Below, piece after piece: positions 47,670-57,246 of a stretch of 64,000 nt of DNA. The notes beneath the pieces are model-generated. The model saw only the letters and a program-made list of their open reading frames with translations. It had not been told where the DNA came from and did not search any database. Location of the stretch: positions 186,001 to 250,000 of the forward strand of contig NZ_ACZV01000004.1 of assembly GCF_000176235.1 (NCBI RefSeq), in the 5' to 3' direction. The position numbers and the translations under genes were made by a program. Source of the stretch: Vibrio orientalis CIP 102891 = ATCC 33934. Lineage in GTDB: Bacteria; Pseudomonadota; Gammaproteobacteria; Enterobacterales; Vibrionaceae. Positions within the stretch are counted from its first letter, which is position 1; every line of letters starts with the position of its first letter.

Positions 47670-48239
47670 CTAAAACTGGTAGCGCAAACCAGTAAATAGA
47701 ATAAGCACCTCGTTACTCACTGACAGAATATTGTTAAAGTCATATCTAATACTAGACACCCCAGCCGTTAAGTCGACTTGGTCAAAGATTCTGTAGCTAG
47801 CCCCCAATGAGTACTTAATAGAGCTTTCTCTATCGCTGATGTTATTGCCGAGATCAATCTGAGTGTTCACCAAACCTAAAGCTACACCTACCATTACTGC
47901 GAATCGTTTTGAAAGGTAATACTTTGGAGCAAAGTTGATAAAGTATCCTTCACTACTTAACGTCCCTTGTTTGTCGAAAAAAGGTTTATCGACAAGATCA
48001 AACTGGCCGAATGAATAGTATTGCCCTTCTACTACTACTGAAACATCCTCTGAATAATAAATGTTATAGCCCGCGGATAGTAAAAAACCGGAGTCTTGGG
48101 AGTTATCAAAGTCCCAACCTCCTGAGGAGTTTGGGTTTATATCACTATACAAATAATCGATCCCGATATAAGGGCCATCATTTGTTACGGCGAGTGCACT
48201 GAAAGAAATAAGTGATATTAGCATAAAAAAATATCGCAT
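47670..48239 (-). CDS. Outer-membrane beta-barrel protein (OmpA/porin-like family)
   Basis: 189 residues from the ATG at 48239, with AGGA six bases upstream; the longer frame to 48296 has no ribosome site. Signal peptide (MRYFFMLISLISFSALA) and about eight amphipathic strands with a C-terminal aromatic strand (LFTGLRYQF), the OmpA-like barrel layout. No peptidoglycan-binding domain. Same strand as and just upstream of the two-component genes, so it may be their target. Function not assignable. Confidence 0.75.
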   Translation of the reverse strand: MRYFFMLISLISFSALAVTNDGPYIGIDYLYSDINPNSSGGWDFDNSQDSGFLLSAGYNIYYSEDVSVVVEGQYYSFGQFDLVDKPFFDKQGTLSSEGYFINFAPKYYLSKRFAVMVGVALGLVNTQIDLGNNISDRESSIKYSLGASYRIFDQVDLTAGVSSIRYDFNNILSVSNEVLILFTGLRYQF

Positions 48240-48507
48240 TAGCATTCCTAAAACATAATTGTTACGAACGAAATTTAGATTACATTGAATGTACATAAAT
48301 CGTATCGTTTAATTTTCCTACCTGTTAATTTCAGTGAATAAAACTACAAAATTTAATGCAATACAAGTTTTTATTAGCGTTTTGTTTTAATTTTTCATTA
48401 GTTAATCAAGGCAGTGGTGAATTGTTGGTAAGCATTTCTTAGCGTCTTAAGTTTAAACTAAGAATTGGATGGTAGTATATTAATGATAAGGTTTTGGAGA
48501 GGTTAGT

Positions 48508-49989
48508 ATGGGGTGTTTTTCTACGGCCAGTCAGACAATGAGATTTATAATTACTGCAGTAGTTAGGGCTACTATTATTTATATTGCCTGTCTTCTGATC
48601 TTTATCGAAAATATTGAAATGAGAGCAAAGGCAGATTTCGCTAATTTAACCAAAACAATTGAGCTTTCCAAAGGTCGAGTTTTTTTGATTGCCAGAGATC
48701 TAGAAACGTTGATCAGCCATAAAGATATCTCAATGGAATCACAAGTTGCGTCAGAACAATGGCATGGAAAGTTTGAAAATCTGACTCAGTGGCTCTTATC
48801 AGTCAGAAACAAAACTCAGGGATTATCTCAACAAAGCTTTATGTATGAGGTTGAGCTTTATTTATTGAAAGAACTGGACTTTTTACTTGAAACATTGCCT
48901 TCACTCGCGCCTCAAGAGGACAAGTTATTCTATCGTTCTTACCTGTCAGGGAATGCATTTGAGCATGATGATAAGAATATTATTTATGACCCGAATTGCG
49001 AATTTACAGATTGTGTCACTGGAGCAACTGAGTACAGTCTCGCTGATAAAATACTTGTAACTCGGGTTATGAACAAAAACAATGAAGGTAAATTGATTCA
49101 TTACGATAAATCAGAGGATACAATAGACAATCCACGATTGCTAACTTTGTCTAGCCCAATTTTCTTTGGGAAAAGAATCATAGGAGACATCAGTATTGAC
49201 TTATATTTAGACCGATTTGAAGTGTTTAATATTTCAGAATTGAGTCAATATGAAGTTAATCGCTCTGTTTTTACCGTTATAACTCCAAGAGATACGTCAT
49301 TCTCTGAGGTATCGATATCATTTGAATACTACATCGATAATAGAAATGTTCTCGTATTTAAGTTACCCATATTCTATATATTTTACAAGTATTTAGTCGG
49401 TTTTATTTCCATACTGATCATCGTGAGTTTTATTATGGCGAAATCTGAAGAGCTCCGAGACAGAAACTCTCAGCTTAAAGAGACGAAACGAGAAGGCCTT
49501 CAAGACTTTCTAACGGGAGCCTACAACAGAAAAATAATGGATGACCTAGAGTTTACGCAAGCAATATTTAAACATGAACAAGGGGCTTTAATCATGCTTG
49601 ATGGAGATGGTTTCAAGCTGGTTAACGATAAATATGGCCACAACATGGGAGATGAGGCCATTAAGGCAATAGCGAGCTGCGCATTCTCTCAACTGCGTAA
49701 GAGTGACTATCTTGTGCGTATGGGGGGGGATGAGTTTCTTCTGGTTCTTCCTGGAATGAATAAGTTTACAGCAATGGAATGGGCACAAAAGCTTTCTACA
49801 GCAATTTCTAACTACAAACTACCTAGAAACGTTAGTATTTCAGTCTCCTTTGGCATTTCAGAATTCAGCCCTGACAGCACTATGGAGGCAGCGATTGAGC
49901 TAGCAGATTGCCATCTTTACGCGAATAAGGCTAAAAAGCGTGAAGCTTCGTCATTAACTGTCGTTAATCAATTAGAACATAAAAGCTGA
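48508..49989 (+). CDS. Membrane diguanylate cyclase (periplasmic sensor-GGDEF)
   Basis: 493 residues with a GGAGAGG site 7-8 bases before the ATG. Helix 1 (about 12-33), periplasmic sensor (about 35-290), helix 2 (about 293-317), coiled coil, GGDEF domain (about 330-487). The active site is RMGGDEFLLVLP (GGDEF about 407-411), and a complete inhibitory RxxD site (RKSD) sits five residues earlier, so activity and product feedback are both expected. The sensor family is unknown. First gene of a five-gene c-di-GMP and chemotaxis group in one direction. Confidence 0.92.
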   Translation: MGCFSTASQTMRFIITAVVRATIIYIACLLIFIENIEMRAKADFANLTKTIELSKGRVFLIARDLETLISHKDISMESQVASEQWHGKFENLTQWLLSVRNKTQGLSQQSFMYEVELYLLKELDFLLETLPSLAPQEDKLFYRSYLSGNAFEHDDKNIIYDPNCEFTDCVTGATEYSLADKILVTRVMNKNNEGKLIHYDKSEDTIDNPRLLTLSSPIFFGKRIIGDISIDLYLDRFEVFNISELSQYEVNRSVFTVITPRDTSFSEVSISFEYYIDNRNVLVFKLPIFYIFYKYLVGFISILIIVSFIMAKSEELRDRNSQLKETKREGLQDFLTGAYNRKIMDDLEFTQAIFKHEQGALIMLDGDGFKLVNDKYGHNMGDEAIKAIASCAFSQLRKSDYLVRMGGDEFLLVLPGMNKFTAMEWAQKLSTAISNYKLPRNVSISVSFGISEFSPDSTMEAAIELADCHLYANKAKKREASSLTVVNQLEHKS

Positions 49990-50032
49990 ATTCGCAGTTT
50001 GAACGAAAGTAACGTACAAGGAGAGTGTCAAG

Positions 50033-50803
50033 ATGCAGCTTGTTTATGAGCAATTAGCTCTTTATTACCAGCCCAAAATGTCAGTATCCAAGGAAAAAAT
50101 CGTTGGAGCGGAAGCGTTAATAAGATGGACGAACAGCAATGGCGAAGTGAAGTTGCCCATGTCATTCTTGCCTCTGTTCGAAAAGTACGGGTTGATAAGA
50201 AACTTAGATGACTTCGTTATTCATCGCGCACTAGATCAACTAGTTATTTGGAATTACTGCGGTATAGACATTTCTATAAGCGTTAATGTCAGTGGGGAGT
50301 TTTTTGTCCGTGATGATTTTGAAGAACGACTTGAGTCACTGGGAAAACAGTATGACGCCAAAATAATAGAACTTCTCGAAATAGAAATTCTAGAATCATC
50401 AGAACTTAGCGGTCGGAAAAAAGTGTGTGAAAACATTATAAAATGCAAAGAGCTAGGATTTAAAATTTCACTGGATGATTTTGGAACTGGATATAGTTCC
50501 CTAGATTATCTTACCAAATTTGATTTTAATCTTGTTAAGATAGACCGGGAATTAATAAAGCATACCCCATTTTGCAAGGCTACATCAATTGTTCTCAAGG
50601 GAGTGGTTGATATATGTCGATCATTAGGGTTTAAAACGTTAGCAGAAGGTGTGGAAACACGAGAACAACTCATTTGTCTATCTGAATATGGTTTTGATCT
50701 TATTCAGGGTTATTACGTCGCTAAGCCAATGTGTACACTTGAATTTGAACGATGGATTTTAAAGGAAATAGATTGTTCAACGATAATTAGTAAAAGTATC
50801 TAA
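50033..50803 (+). CDS. EAL-domain c-di-GMP phosphodiesterase
   Basis: 256 residues, a stand-alone EAL domain with no sensor. The key residues are present: EALIRW (motif E), NVSGEFF (N), EIEILESS (metal-binding E), DDFGTGYSS (both D), VKIDRELI (K), LAEGVET (E) and IQGYYVAKP (Q). c-di-GMP hydrolysis to pGpG is therefore expected. 43 bp after the upstream GGDEF gene, with GGAGAG at its ribosome site. A cytoplasmic counterpart to the two membrane cyclases around it. Confidence 0.93.
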   Translation: MQLVYEQLALYYQPKMSVSKEKIVGAEALIRWTNSNGEVKLPMSFLPLFEKYGLIRNLDDFVIHRALDQLVIWNYCGIDISISVNVSGEFFVRDDFEERLESLGKQYDAKIIELLEIEILESSELSGRKKVCENIIKCKELGFKISLDDFGTGYSSLDYLTKFDFNLVKIDRELIKHTPFCKATSIVLKGVVDICRSLGFKTLAEGVETREQLICLSEYGFDLIQGYYVAKPMCTLEFERWILKEIDCSTIISKSI

Positions 50804-50827
50804 ATGGTAACTAAAAGGAATTTTTAA

Positions 50828-51079
50828 ATGACAGCGTCATATGTGGCAAACTCTCTCGAGAGTTTATGGGACTTTGTTGACTCTGATTATAGCAAGATTG
50901 TCTCTGGAGGTCATGTACATTGCTTATTTAGCAAGTGTGATTTTTACCCTTCGGATATATGGTTTATTTCCAATAAAACGAGATTGACAAAAATTACATT
51001 TACAAAATCTTCTGGAGGGTTTGTTCGTAAGAATATAGAAGACTTTACTTGGCATGATGATTTGAAATTAGTTGAATGA
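50828..51079 (+). CDS. Hypothetical 83-residue protein in the c-di-GMP cluster
   Basis: Begins MTASYVANSLESLWDFVDSD. Soluble, mixed alpha/beta pattern, two cysteines close together (HCLFSKCDF), a glycine-rich turn, no signal peptide or helix. AAAAGGAA ribosome site, 24 bp after the EAL gene and 21 bp before the PAS-GGDEF gene, so it looks like part of the operon. I do not recognise the family. A small adaptor or c-di-GMP effector would suit the place, but nothing in the sequence proves it. Confidence 0.65.
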   Translation: MTASYVANSLESLWDFVDSDYSKIVSGGHVHCLFSKCDFYPSDIWFISNKTRLTKITFTKSSGGFVRKNIEDFTWHDDLKLVE

Positions 51080-51100
51080 TAAATTATATGAGGTGACTAG

Positions 51101-52240
51101 GTGTTATATTATTCATACAATAAAGTGAATCGTATAAAAATAATATATAAATTTCTCGTTGTTGGTTTTATTATAATTTTCATGCTTGAAGCTATACTGA
51201 TGATAGTATTTCGCTGGTTCCCATTTGTTCAGAATTCAATTTGGCTACCAGTAATTGATGCTGCAACTTTAGCTATTTTATCTACTCCATTATTTTACTT
51301 ATTCGCAGTTAAAGGGTTTGTAAAAGAAATAGACGACGGAAATTATCGCTTATCACAGTTGAAAAAAGCTATTGATTATCACTCAATAGTGTCTATTACT
51401 GATGAAAGTGGAGTGCTCGTAGACGTCAATGAAAAATTTTCACATATTAGTGGTTACGCAAAAGAAGAGTTGCTTGGAAATGACCATCGCCTAGTTAATT
51501 CAGGGTGTCATGAGAATAACTTTTGGTATGAATTCTACTCGTGTTTGAAGAAAGGACAGGTGTGGTGCGGTGAAATAAAGAATCGAAAAAAAAACGGCTC
51601 ATACTATTGGGTAAGCTCTACAGTAGTCCCTTTCTTTGATAGTCAAGGTAATCTGGAAAACTATATCTCGGTAAGAACTGATATTACCGACATTAAGTTA
51701 GCTAAAGAAAAACTAAAGCTAGACAACATTGAATTGCAATATAAAGCTTATACCGACTCAATATCAGGAATTGCGAATCGCCTAGGCGTAGATGAGTATT
51801 TATATAGAGTACTGAATCAGAGTGAATCGAAAGCTGTATTACTACTCGATATTGACAAATTTAAGCTTATTAATGATACGCAAGGCCACCTAATCGGAGA
51901 TGAACTCATCAAGTGGGTGGCGATAAATATTGAACGTTCTGTAAGAAAGGATATGGATTTTGTCGGTCGATACGGTGGTGATGAATTCATCATCATTCTT
52001 AGCCGTGTCGACAAATATACATCAGTTAAAGTGGCTGAAAATATAAGAGAAAAGATAAGCTCGACTTGCGTACCAGACAGCGTTTCACCAGCGATTAGCA
52101 GTGTTACATGTAGTATTGGTGTCGTCAGTTTTTTTGGGTTAAGTGATAGAAACACAGTGGTCTCAACCGCTGACGCTGCTTTATATCAAGCAAAGAGAGA
52201 TGGAAGAAATTGTGTACGTTCAAAATCACTGAACGGCTAG
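51101..52240 (+). CDS. Membrane PAS-GGDEF diguanylate cyclase
   Basis: 379 residues from a GTG at 51101, preceded by GAGGTGA. Two close helices (about 10-35 and 45-68) with almost no periplasmic loop, a PAS domain with PAC (about 82-200: SITDESGVLVDVNEKF, SYYWVSSTVVPFFD), then GGDEF (about 215-375) with GRYGGDEFIIIL at about 290. The inhibitory site position reads KDMD rather than RxxD, so feedback may be lost. The PAS senses an intracellular signal such as redox or small ligand. Confidence 0.92.
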   Translation: MLYYSYNKVNRIKIIYKFLVVGFIIIFMLEAILMIVFRWFPFVQNSIWLPVIDAATLAILSTPLFYLFAVKGFVKEIDDGNYRLSQLKKAIDYHSIVSITDESGVLVDVNEKFSHISGYAKEELLGNDHRLVNSGCHENNFWYEFYSCLKKGQVWCGEIKNRKKNGSYYWVSSTVVPFFDSQGNLENYISVRTDITDIKLAKEKLKLDNIELQYKAYTDSISGIANRLGVDEYLYRVLNQSESKAVLLLDIDKFKLINDTQGHLIGDELIKWVAINIERSVRKDMDFVGRYGGDEFIIILSRVDKYTSVKVAENIREKISSTCVPDSVSPAISSVTCSIGVVSFFGLSDRNTVVSTADAALYQAKRDGRNCVRSKSLNG

Positions 52241-52276
52241 GCTACGCAATTAAATTAGCGCATAAAAGAGGTTATT

Positions 52277-54262
52277 ATGATAAAGCATTGGTTTTATAAT
52301 ATAAAGATGCGTACAAAGCTCGCATTGGCATTTTCAATTCCAATAATATTTATACTCATTCAAGCTGTATCAGCAATATCGAGCCTGTCTGAGGTCAACA
52401 AGGATATTGTCAATCTTGAGTCGGTTAATGATGTAATTGCGTTGACTAAGGATATTAAAAACGCAGAAAATCAATTTAGTTTAACGCTGGAAAATCGTAA
52501 TATTGATGACGTGTTTGATAAAATTGACCGGGTCTTCCTAGAGATTGAACGCTTGGACTCAGCGGTTAATAATGACGAAGTGAAAAACATATTTGGGCTT
52601 GTTAGCCAAGAGCTGGAACAATATAAGGCAAAGTTCAACACATATCAGGCTGTGGCGTTCAGTACAGGTATGATAGCAGACAAACTCGATGATATATCAT
52701 TAAAGATTGAGCACGAGTTTGGTAATGTTATCGAAAGGTCAAAGCAATTTTTACAAGGAGACCATACAGAAGAGTCAATCGAATCTATTGATACAATGCT
52801 TAAGCAAGTCGCCGATAATGAAGAACTTCTACGTGATTTCTATGAAGTACAGGTTGCACAAAAAAACTATTTTATTGCTGAATCGGATAAGACTCTTACT
52901 TTGCTTGAACAAAAAATCACCCGTCTGGAGAACGCTGTACGAAGCATTGAAGATACTCAAGCAGAAACGAAACGTTTATCGGGTTATATAGAGCGTTATG
53001 ATCAAGAATTGAGAAAGTATGTCGAGGAACACTCGCTTAAAGTGAATATGATTTCGGAAATGTCACAAGACCTAGGCTCGATAGTGCATTTAATAGAACA
53101 AAGTAAGGTGCTAAGTGACCAACAATATCAACAAAATTCTCAGTGGAATATGACGTTTAATATCGTTCTAACCTTGGCGGTGATCATTCTGGCAATGGTC
53201 AGTTGGATTCTGTTTGAACGCGTAATTGTTCCACCATTGCACCAAGTTGTTGAATCTAGCGGTAAGATAGCGAGTGGCAAACTAGATGTAGATTTGGATT
53301 CGAATCGAAAAGATGAAATAGGGCTGGTATTTAATTCTACAGTCACCATGTCGCAGCGACTCAAGGCTATGGTTGGTGCTCTCACGGATAATATCACCCG
53401 TATCGCCAATTCTTCTGAAGAACTGTCAGTTTTGACTAACCAAACAAGTACTAGTTTGGTTAAGCAAAAAGACTACATTCAAGATATGTCTCAATCGATG
53501 GCTGATGTAGAGTCATTGTCTGAGCGAATGACCCATGAGGCAAAGCTAGCATCCGAATCAGCTTTTAGGACTAATCAGATTGCTCAGGAAGGAAACAGTC
53601 TAATCCACAATGCAACTGACAGTATGAAGGTTTTGTCTGGTAGCATAGTTCAGTTGGAGCAAGTGGTCATTTCGGTTGAAGAAGATAGCGATAATATCGT
53701 GTCGATATTGCACATCATTAAGAGTATCTCAGAACAAGTTAATCTGCTGGCACTTAATGCAGCAATTGAAGCAGCGCGAGCAGGTGAGCATGGAAGAGGT
53801 TTTGCCGTTGTTGCTGAAGAGGTGAGAGCTTTGGCACTGAAAACCCAAAGTTCAGCAGTAGAAATCGAGAACTCGATTGATACTCTTAAATCTGGCTCGA
53901 AGAAAGCTGCCAATGAAATCATCTTGTGCCGACAACAGGTAGAAAACGTTGGATCTCAAACTAACGAAGTTAGTCAGGTGTTATCTCAGATCGTTAATGA
54001 GGTGGGTAAAATTACTGCAATGAGTGAAAGTATTACCGATATGACTCAGTCGCATGAAAATGAGGTGATTAATATTAACGAGAAAGTAGCCAGTATTCTC
54101 GATGTTTCCGTAGCGAACGCAGAAGGTTCACAACAAATTGCATCCACTACTGTTGAGTTGTCCGCGATTGGAGAAGAACTAAGATATTTAAGTTCAGCTT
54201 TCAGTTTTAGCCGTTCCAAGCAGAGCCATACGCTAGCGCCTGATGTTAATCCATTGAACTAA
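52277..54262 (+). CDS. Methyl-accepting chemotaxis protein (helical sensor)
   Basis: 661 residues. First helix (about 14-34), a long all-helical periplasmic sensor of about 260 residues (4HB/HBM-like, with many Q, E, K and N heptads), second helix (about 298-318), HAMP (about 320-372) and signalling domain with [20 protein letters not shown]. No C-terminal docking pentapeptide. 36 bp after the PAS-GGDEF gene, same direction, so it may be part of the same signalling unit. Confidence 0.93.
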   Translation: MIKHWFYNIKMRTKLALAFSIPIIFILIQAVSAISSLSEVNKDIVNLESVNDVIALTKDIKNAENQFSLTLENRNIDDVFDKIDRVFLEIERLDSAVNNDEVKNIFGLVSQELEQYKAKFNTYQAVAFSTGMIADKLDDISLKIEHEFGNVIERSKQFLQGDHTEESIESIDTMLKQVADNEELLRDFYEVQVAQKNYFIAESDKTLTLLEQKITRLENAVRSIEDTQAETKRLSGYIERYDQELRKYVEEHSLKVNMISEMSQDLGSIVHLIEQSKVLSDQQYQQNSQWNMTFNIVLTLAVIILAMVSWILFERVIVPPLHQVVESSGKIASGKLDVDLDSNRKDEIGLVFNSTVTMSQRLKAMVGALTDNITRIANSSEELSVLTNQTSTSLVKQKDYIQDMSQSMADVESLSERMTHEAKLASESAFRTNQIAQEGNSLIHNATDSMKVLSGSIVQLEQVVISVEEDSDNIVSILHIIKSISEQVNLLALNAAIEAARAGEHGRGFAVVAEEVRALALKTQSSAVEIENSIDTLKSGSKKAANEIILCRQQVENVGSQTNEVSQVLSQIVNEVGKITAMSESITDMTQSHENEVININEKVASILDVSVANAEGSQQIASTTVELSAIGEELRYLSSAFSFSRSKQSHTLAPDVNPLN

Positions 54263-54427
54263 TAGACTAGGCGTTTGCCGATTATATGTGGGTTCATAAA
54301 TCGGCCAGAGCCATAATATGTGTCGCTGTGATTAAACAAGGTTGTTTAGTTATGGCGGAAGCTGTCAGAGCAGTCCCGCCGATGTTGGAGGAATAGTAGT
54401 CATTGCGTTTTATAGGGGCTAAGGTAA

Positions 54428-55348
54428 TCAGATGCGTTTCAGCACGTAATCAAGACCACCAACAATAGCAGCCACCTGAGCGTCGTTACACTCTTCGTCG
54501 GTCACTTTTGGGCTATCTGGGTAGACTTCTGTTGTTGTGCCATATTGACAGGTTGTTACGCCGCCACATAGACCCAGTTTTACCATTGGGTAGTTGATCA
54601 CACCGTGTTGCACGACAGCTGAACCGATGATTTCACCTTTGTCATCCGCAGGGGCAATGTGGGTCACTTTGCTGACTGATTCGATCACTGCTGCTTGGAA
54701 TTCTGGCTGCGGATTTTCTGTATCGCCAACCGTGTAGAAGCCGTCAGGGATCATGCCTTCGATGTATTCAATACCATCACGCGCAGCAAGTGCTGGGCGG
54801 AATTCTGTTTCATCGGTGTCGGTTGTTTCGTGGAGGTCAATATGAACAAGAACCTCTTGGCCTAACGACGCGACCAGTTTGATGAGATTGGCTGACTCTT
54901 CGGCAGGTGAGTCTTGGTAGAAAGAGCGATTTGGATCTAGCGCTAACGGGTTCCAGCGGTTGATCGTTTCGTACCCCCAAGGGCTGACACAAGGTGCGAT
55001 GACAATGTTGAAATGCTCTGCGTAACGTTCCATTTCATTAGCTGCGAACTTTAGCGCGCCATGAACACCACTGGTTTCGTAGCCATGCACACCACCAGTG
55101 ACCAAAACGATTGGCTTATCGGCATTCCAGTTGTTGGATTTAATACAGAATAAAGGGTAACGCGCTTCGTCGTAAGAGAGTGCGCCATACTGCTCAACAG
55201 CGAATCTGTCGCTGAGAGCTTTAATCTTAGGTACGACTTCTTGTTGATATTCACGTTTGATAGTCGTCTGCTCACGCCAAGCAGCTCGTTCTGCTTGACC
55301 CCATTTTTGACCTGGGGTACCGATAGGATAAGTGTAAGTACTGCGCAT
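54428..55348 (-). CDS. M14-family metallopeptidase (AstE/aspartoacylase-like)
   Basis: 306 residues from the ATG at 55348, preceded by AAGGCAAGG; the frame extends to 55414 without a good site. Zinc ligands in GGVHGYETSGVHG (H-x-x-E) and in VHIDLHETTDTD. Cytoplasmic (no signal peptide). The subfamily covers succinylglutamate desuccinylase, aspartoacylase and small M14 carboxypeptidases; the exact substrate cannot be read. Single gene, divergent from yedI. Confidence 0.85.
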   Translation of the reverse strand: MRSTYTYPIGTPGQKWGQAERAAWREQTTIKREYQQEVVPKIKALSDRFAVEQYGALSYDEARYPLFCIKSNNWNADKPIVLVTGGVHGYETSGVHGALKFAANEMERYAEHFNIVIAPCVSPWGYETINRWNPLALDPNRSFYQDSPAEESANLIKLVASLGQEVLVHIDLHETTDTDETEFRPALAARDGIEYIEGMIPDGFYTVGDTENPQPEFQAAVIESVSKVTHIAPADDKGEIIGSAVVQHGVINYPMVKLGLCGGVTTCQYGTTTEVYPDSPKVTDEECNDAQVAAIVGGLDYVLKRI

Positions 55349-55531
55349 TACCTTGCCTTTGTTGTTATGGTGAAAAACGTCAAACAGCATAGAGTGACCT
55401 GCAACGACAGGCAAATGTTATCGACCACAGTGAAAAAGATTAACCGTGCATTGACATCAAGTATGTTTCCGCCTGTTTGTTGTGGTGTTACATTTAGAAA
55501 CATTAATACAAACCTTGAATGAGAAACGAAA

Positions 55532-56431
55532 ATGGCAGGCGCAAGCTTATTAACCTTGTTAGATGATATTGCGACGGTGTTGGATGATGTCGCGCTAATG
55601 TCGAAAGTCGCTGCGAAAAAAACAGCCGGTGTTCTTGGAGATGATCTGGCTTTGAACGCGCAGCAAGTGTCTGGTGTGACCGCTGAAAGAGAGATACCGG
55701 TGGTTTGGAGTGTGGCAAAGGGGTCGTTTCGCAATAAACTAATATTGGTACCAGCTGCATTGCTTATTAGCTCAATTGCACCGTGGTTGATTATGCCATT
55801 GCTTCTTATTGGTGGATTGTTTTTGTGTTTTGAAGGTGCAGAAAAAGTCTTAGAGAAATTCTTCCATAAACCTGACCATGCGGTAGAGACGCCAACTGAG
55901 CCAACCGTATCTATCGAAGAGTACGAAAAGAATAAGATTGCAGGAGCAATTCGCACCGACTTTATTCTTTCAGCAGAAATTATTGTTATTGCGCTTGGCA
56001 CTGTACAAGGACAAGTAATGACCACTCAAATCCTTGTTGTTAGCTTGATTGCGATTCTAATGACAATCGGTGTTTATGGTTTAGTCGCAGGCATTGTGAA
56101 ACTCGATGATCTTGGTTTTTACTTAGAACGTAAATCTCAAGGCAAGGGTATTAAACTGGCGTTAGGCCGCGCTCTGGTTGCATTTGCTCCTAAGCTAATG
56201 AAAGCGCTAGCAGTAATCGGTACGGCTGCAATGTTCCTCGTCGGTGGTGGTATTGTGGTGCACAACATTCCGCTTTTACATCATTGGATTGAGCCAATTA
56301 TCATGGAAATCCCCAGCATCTCAATTGCCAAAGCGCTATTGCCGTCGCTGCTTAACGGATTGCTAGGGTTAATTGCAGGCTTGATTGTAGTTGCGGTATG
56401 GGAAGTGATTAACAAGTTCAGAAAAGCGTAG
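55532..56431 (+). CDS. yedI: DUF808 membrane protein YedI
   Basis: 299 residues, co-linear with E. coli YedI (305): AGASLLTLLDDIATVLDD, KKTAGVLGDDLALNAQQVSG and AIRTDFILSAEI. Several membrane helices and a cytoplasmic N-terminus. Function unknown in all species. Own ribosome site and promoter; the 3' end shares a hairpin with the convergent DsbA-family gene. Confidence 0.93.
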   Translation: MAGASLLTLLDDIATVLDDVALMSKVAAKKTAGVLGDDLALNAQQVSGVTAEREIPVVWSVAKGSFRNKLILVPAALLISSIAPWLIMPLLLIGGLFLCFEGAEKVLEKFFHKPDHAVETPTEPTVSIEEYEKNKIAGAIRTDFILSAEIIVIALGTVQGQVMTTQILVVSLIAILMTIGVYGLVAGIVKLDDLGFYLERKSQGKGIKLALGRALVAFAPKLMKALAVIGTAAMFLVGGGIVVHNIPLLHHWIEPIIMEIPSISIAKALLPSLLNGLLGLIAGLIVVAVWEVINKFRKA

Positions 56432-56444
56432 TTGATGACTGATT

Positions 56445-56474
56445 TGCCCTTACTTCACTGTGTAAGTAAGGGCA
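56445..56474. terminator. Hairpin between yedI and the FrnE-like gene
   Basis: TGCCCTTACTT-N8-AAGTAAGGGCA, a perfect 11-bp stem between convergent genes. No long T-run follows, so termination is likely but not certain. Confidence 0.6.
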
Positions 56475-56479
56475 CTTGA

Positions 56480-57133
56480 CTAGATTTCGCTTTCTGATTG
56501 ACTAATTTGCATGATAGCCGAAATGAGAAGTTCGGTGGTTTGTGCACCAGAAATTAGATGTTTTCGGTTGATGATAATAGCTGGAACGGCGTTAATTCCT
56601 GCTTCTAGCCACTGCTGCTCTGTCGAGGCAACCGCTTCGGCCCAAGAGTCATCGTTAATCACGCTCTCGACGATTTTAGCATCTAAACCGACAGATTCGG
56701 CACAGGTAATAAGCATGTCTGGATCACTGATGTCTTTCCCCTCAGAAAAGTAGGCTTGGAACAGGCGAAGCTCAAGGTCGAACTGCTTACCTTCACTTTG
56801 TGCCCACATTAACAGTTGGTGCGCTTTTCGCGTGTTATAGATGCGCATCTCATCATGAAAGTGAAACTTAAATCCAACCTCTTGCCCTAGAGAGGTTAAG
56901 GTATCGCGGGCAGCGATACTTGCTTCATCGTTCGTCCCATATTTTTCTTTAAGGTGTTCACGAAGGTTCTGCCCGTCAGAAGCCATTGCAGGATTAAGCT
57001 CAAATGGGTGCCACTGGATCTCAGCTTCTACACTCTCTGTTAATGCCATAAGTGCGGCTTCAAGGCGTTTATAGCCAATAATGCACCATGGACATACGAC
57101 ATCAGAAACAATATCGATACGCACTTTGTTCAT
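56480..57133 (-). CDS. DsbA-family oxidoreductase (FrnE-like)
   Basis: 217 residues from the ATG at 57133, with GAGGAGC six bases upstream; an earlier in-frame ATG at 57154 lies before that site. Thioredoxin fold with the active-site motif CPWC in DVVCPWCIIGYKRLE, an inserted helical domain, and the cis-Pro region AVPAIIINRKHLISGAQ. No signal peptide, so it works in the cytoplasm like FrnE rather than in periplasmic disulfide formation. Related to 2-hydroxychromene-2-carboxylate isomerases, which lack the CxxC. Confidence 0.9.
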   Translation of the reverse strand: MNKVRIDIVSDVVCPWCIIGYKRLEAALMALTESVEAEIQWHPFELNPAMASDGQNLREHLKEKYGTNDEASIAARDTLTSLGQEVGFKFHFHDEMRIYNTRKAHQLLMWAQSEGKQFDLELRLFQAYFSEGKDISDPDMLITCAESVGLDAKIVESVINDDSWAEAVASTEQQWLEAGINAVPAIIINRKHLISGAQTTELLISAIMQISQSESEI

Positions 57134-57246
57134 CTGTTGCTCCTCGTACGGCAATAGATAAAGTATAAATGTGCCGCGTCGAGAATTTAACTAAGCTGAT
57201 CACTTTTTCGACACTCGTAGTCTGAGATTCGGATATCAGCCATCGT

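Noticed and set aside
55348..56025. 225-codon frame on the minus strand opposite yedI
   Set aside because: Antisense shadow of a well-conserved gene; the translated sequence has no family features.
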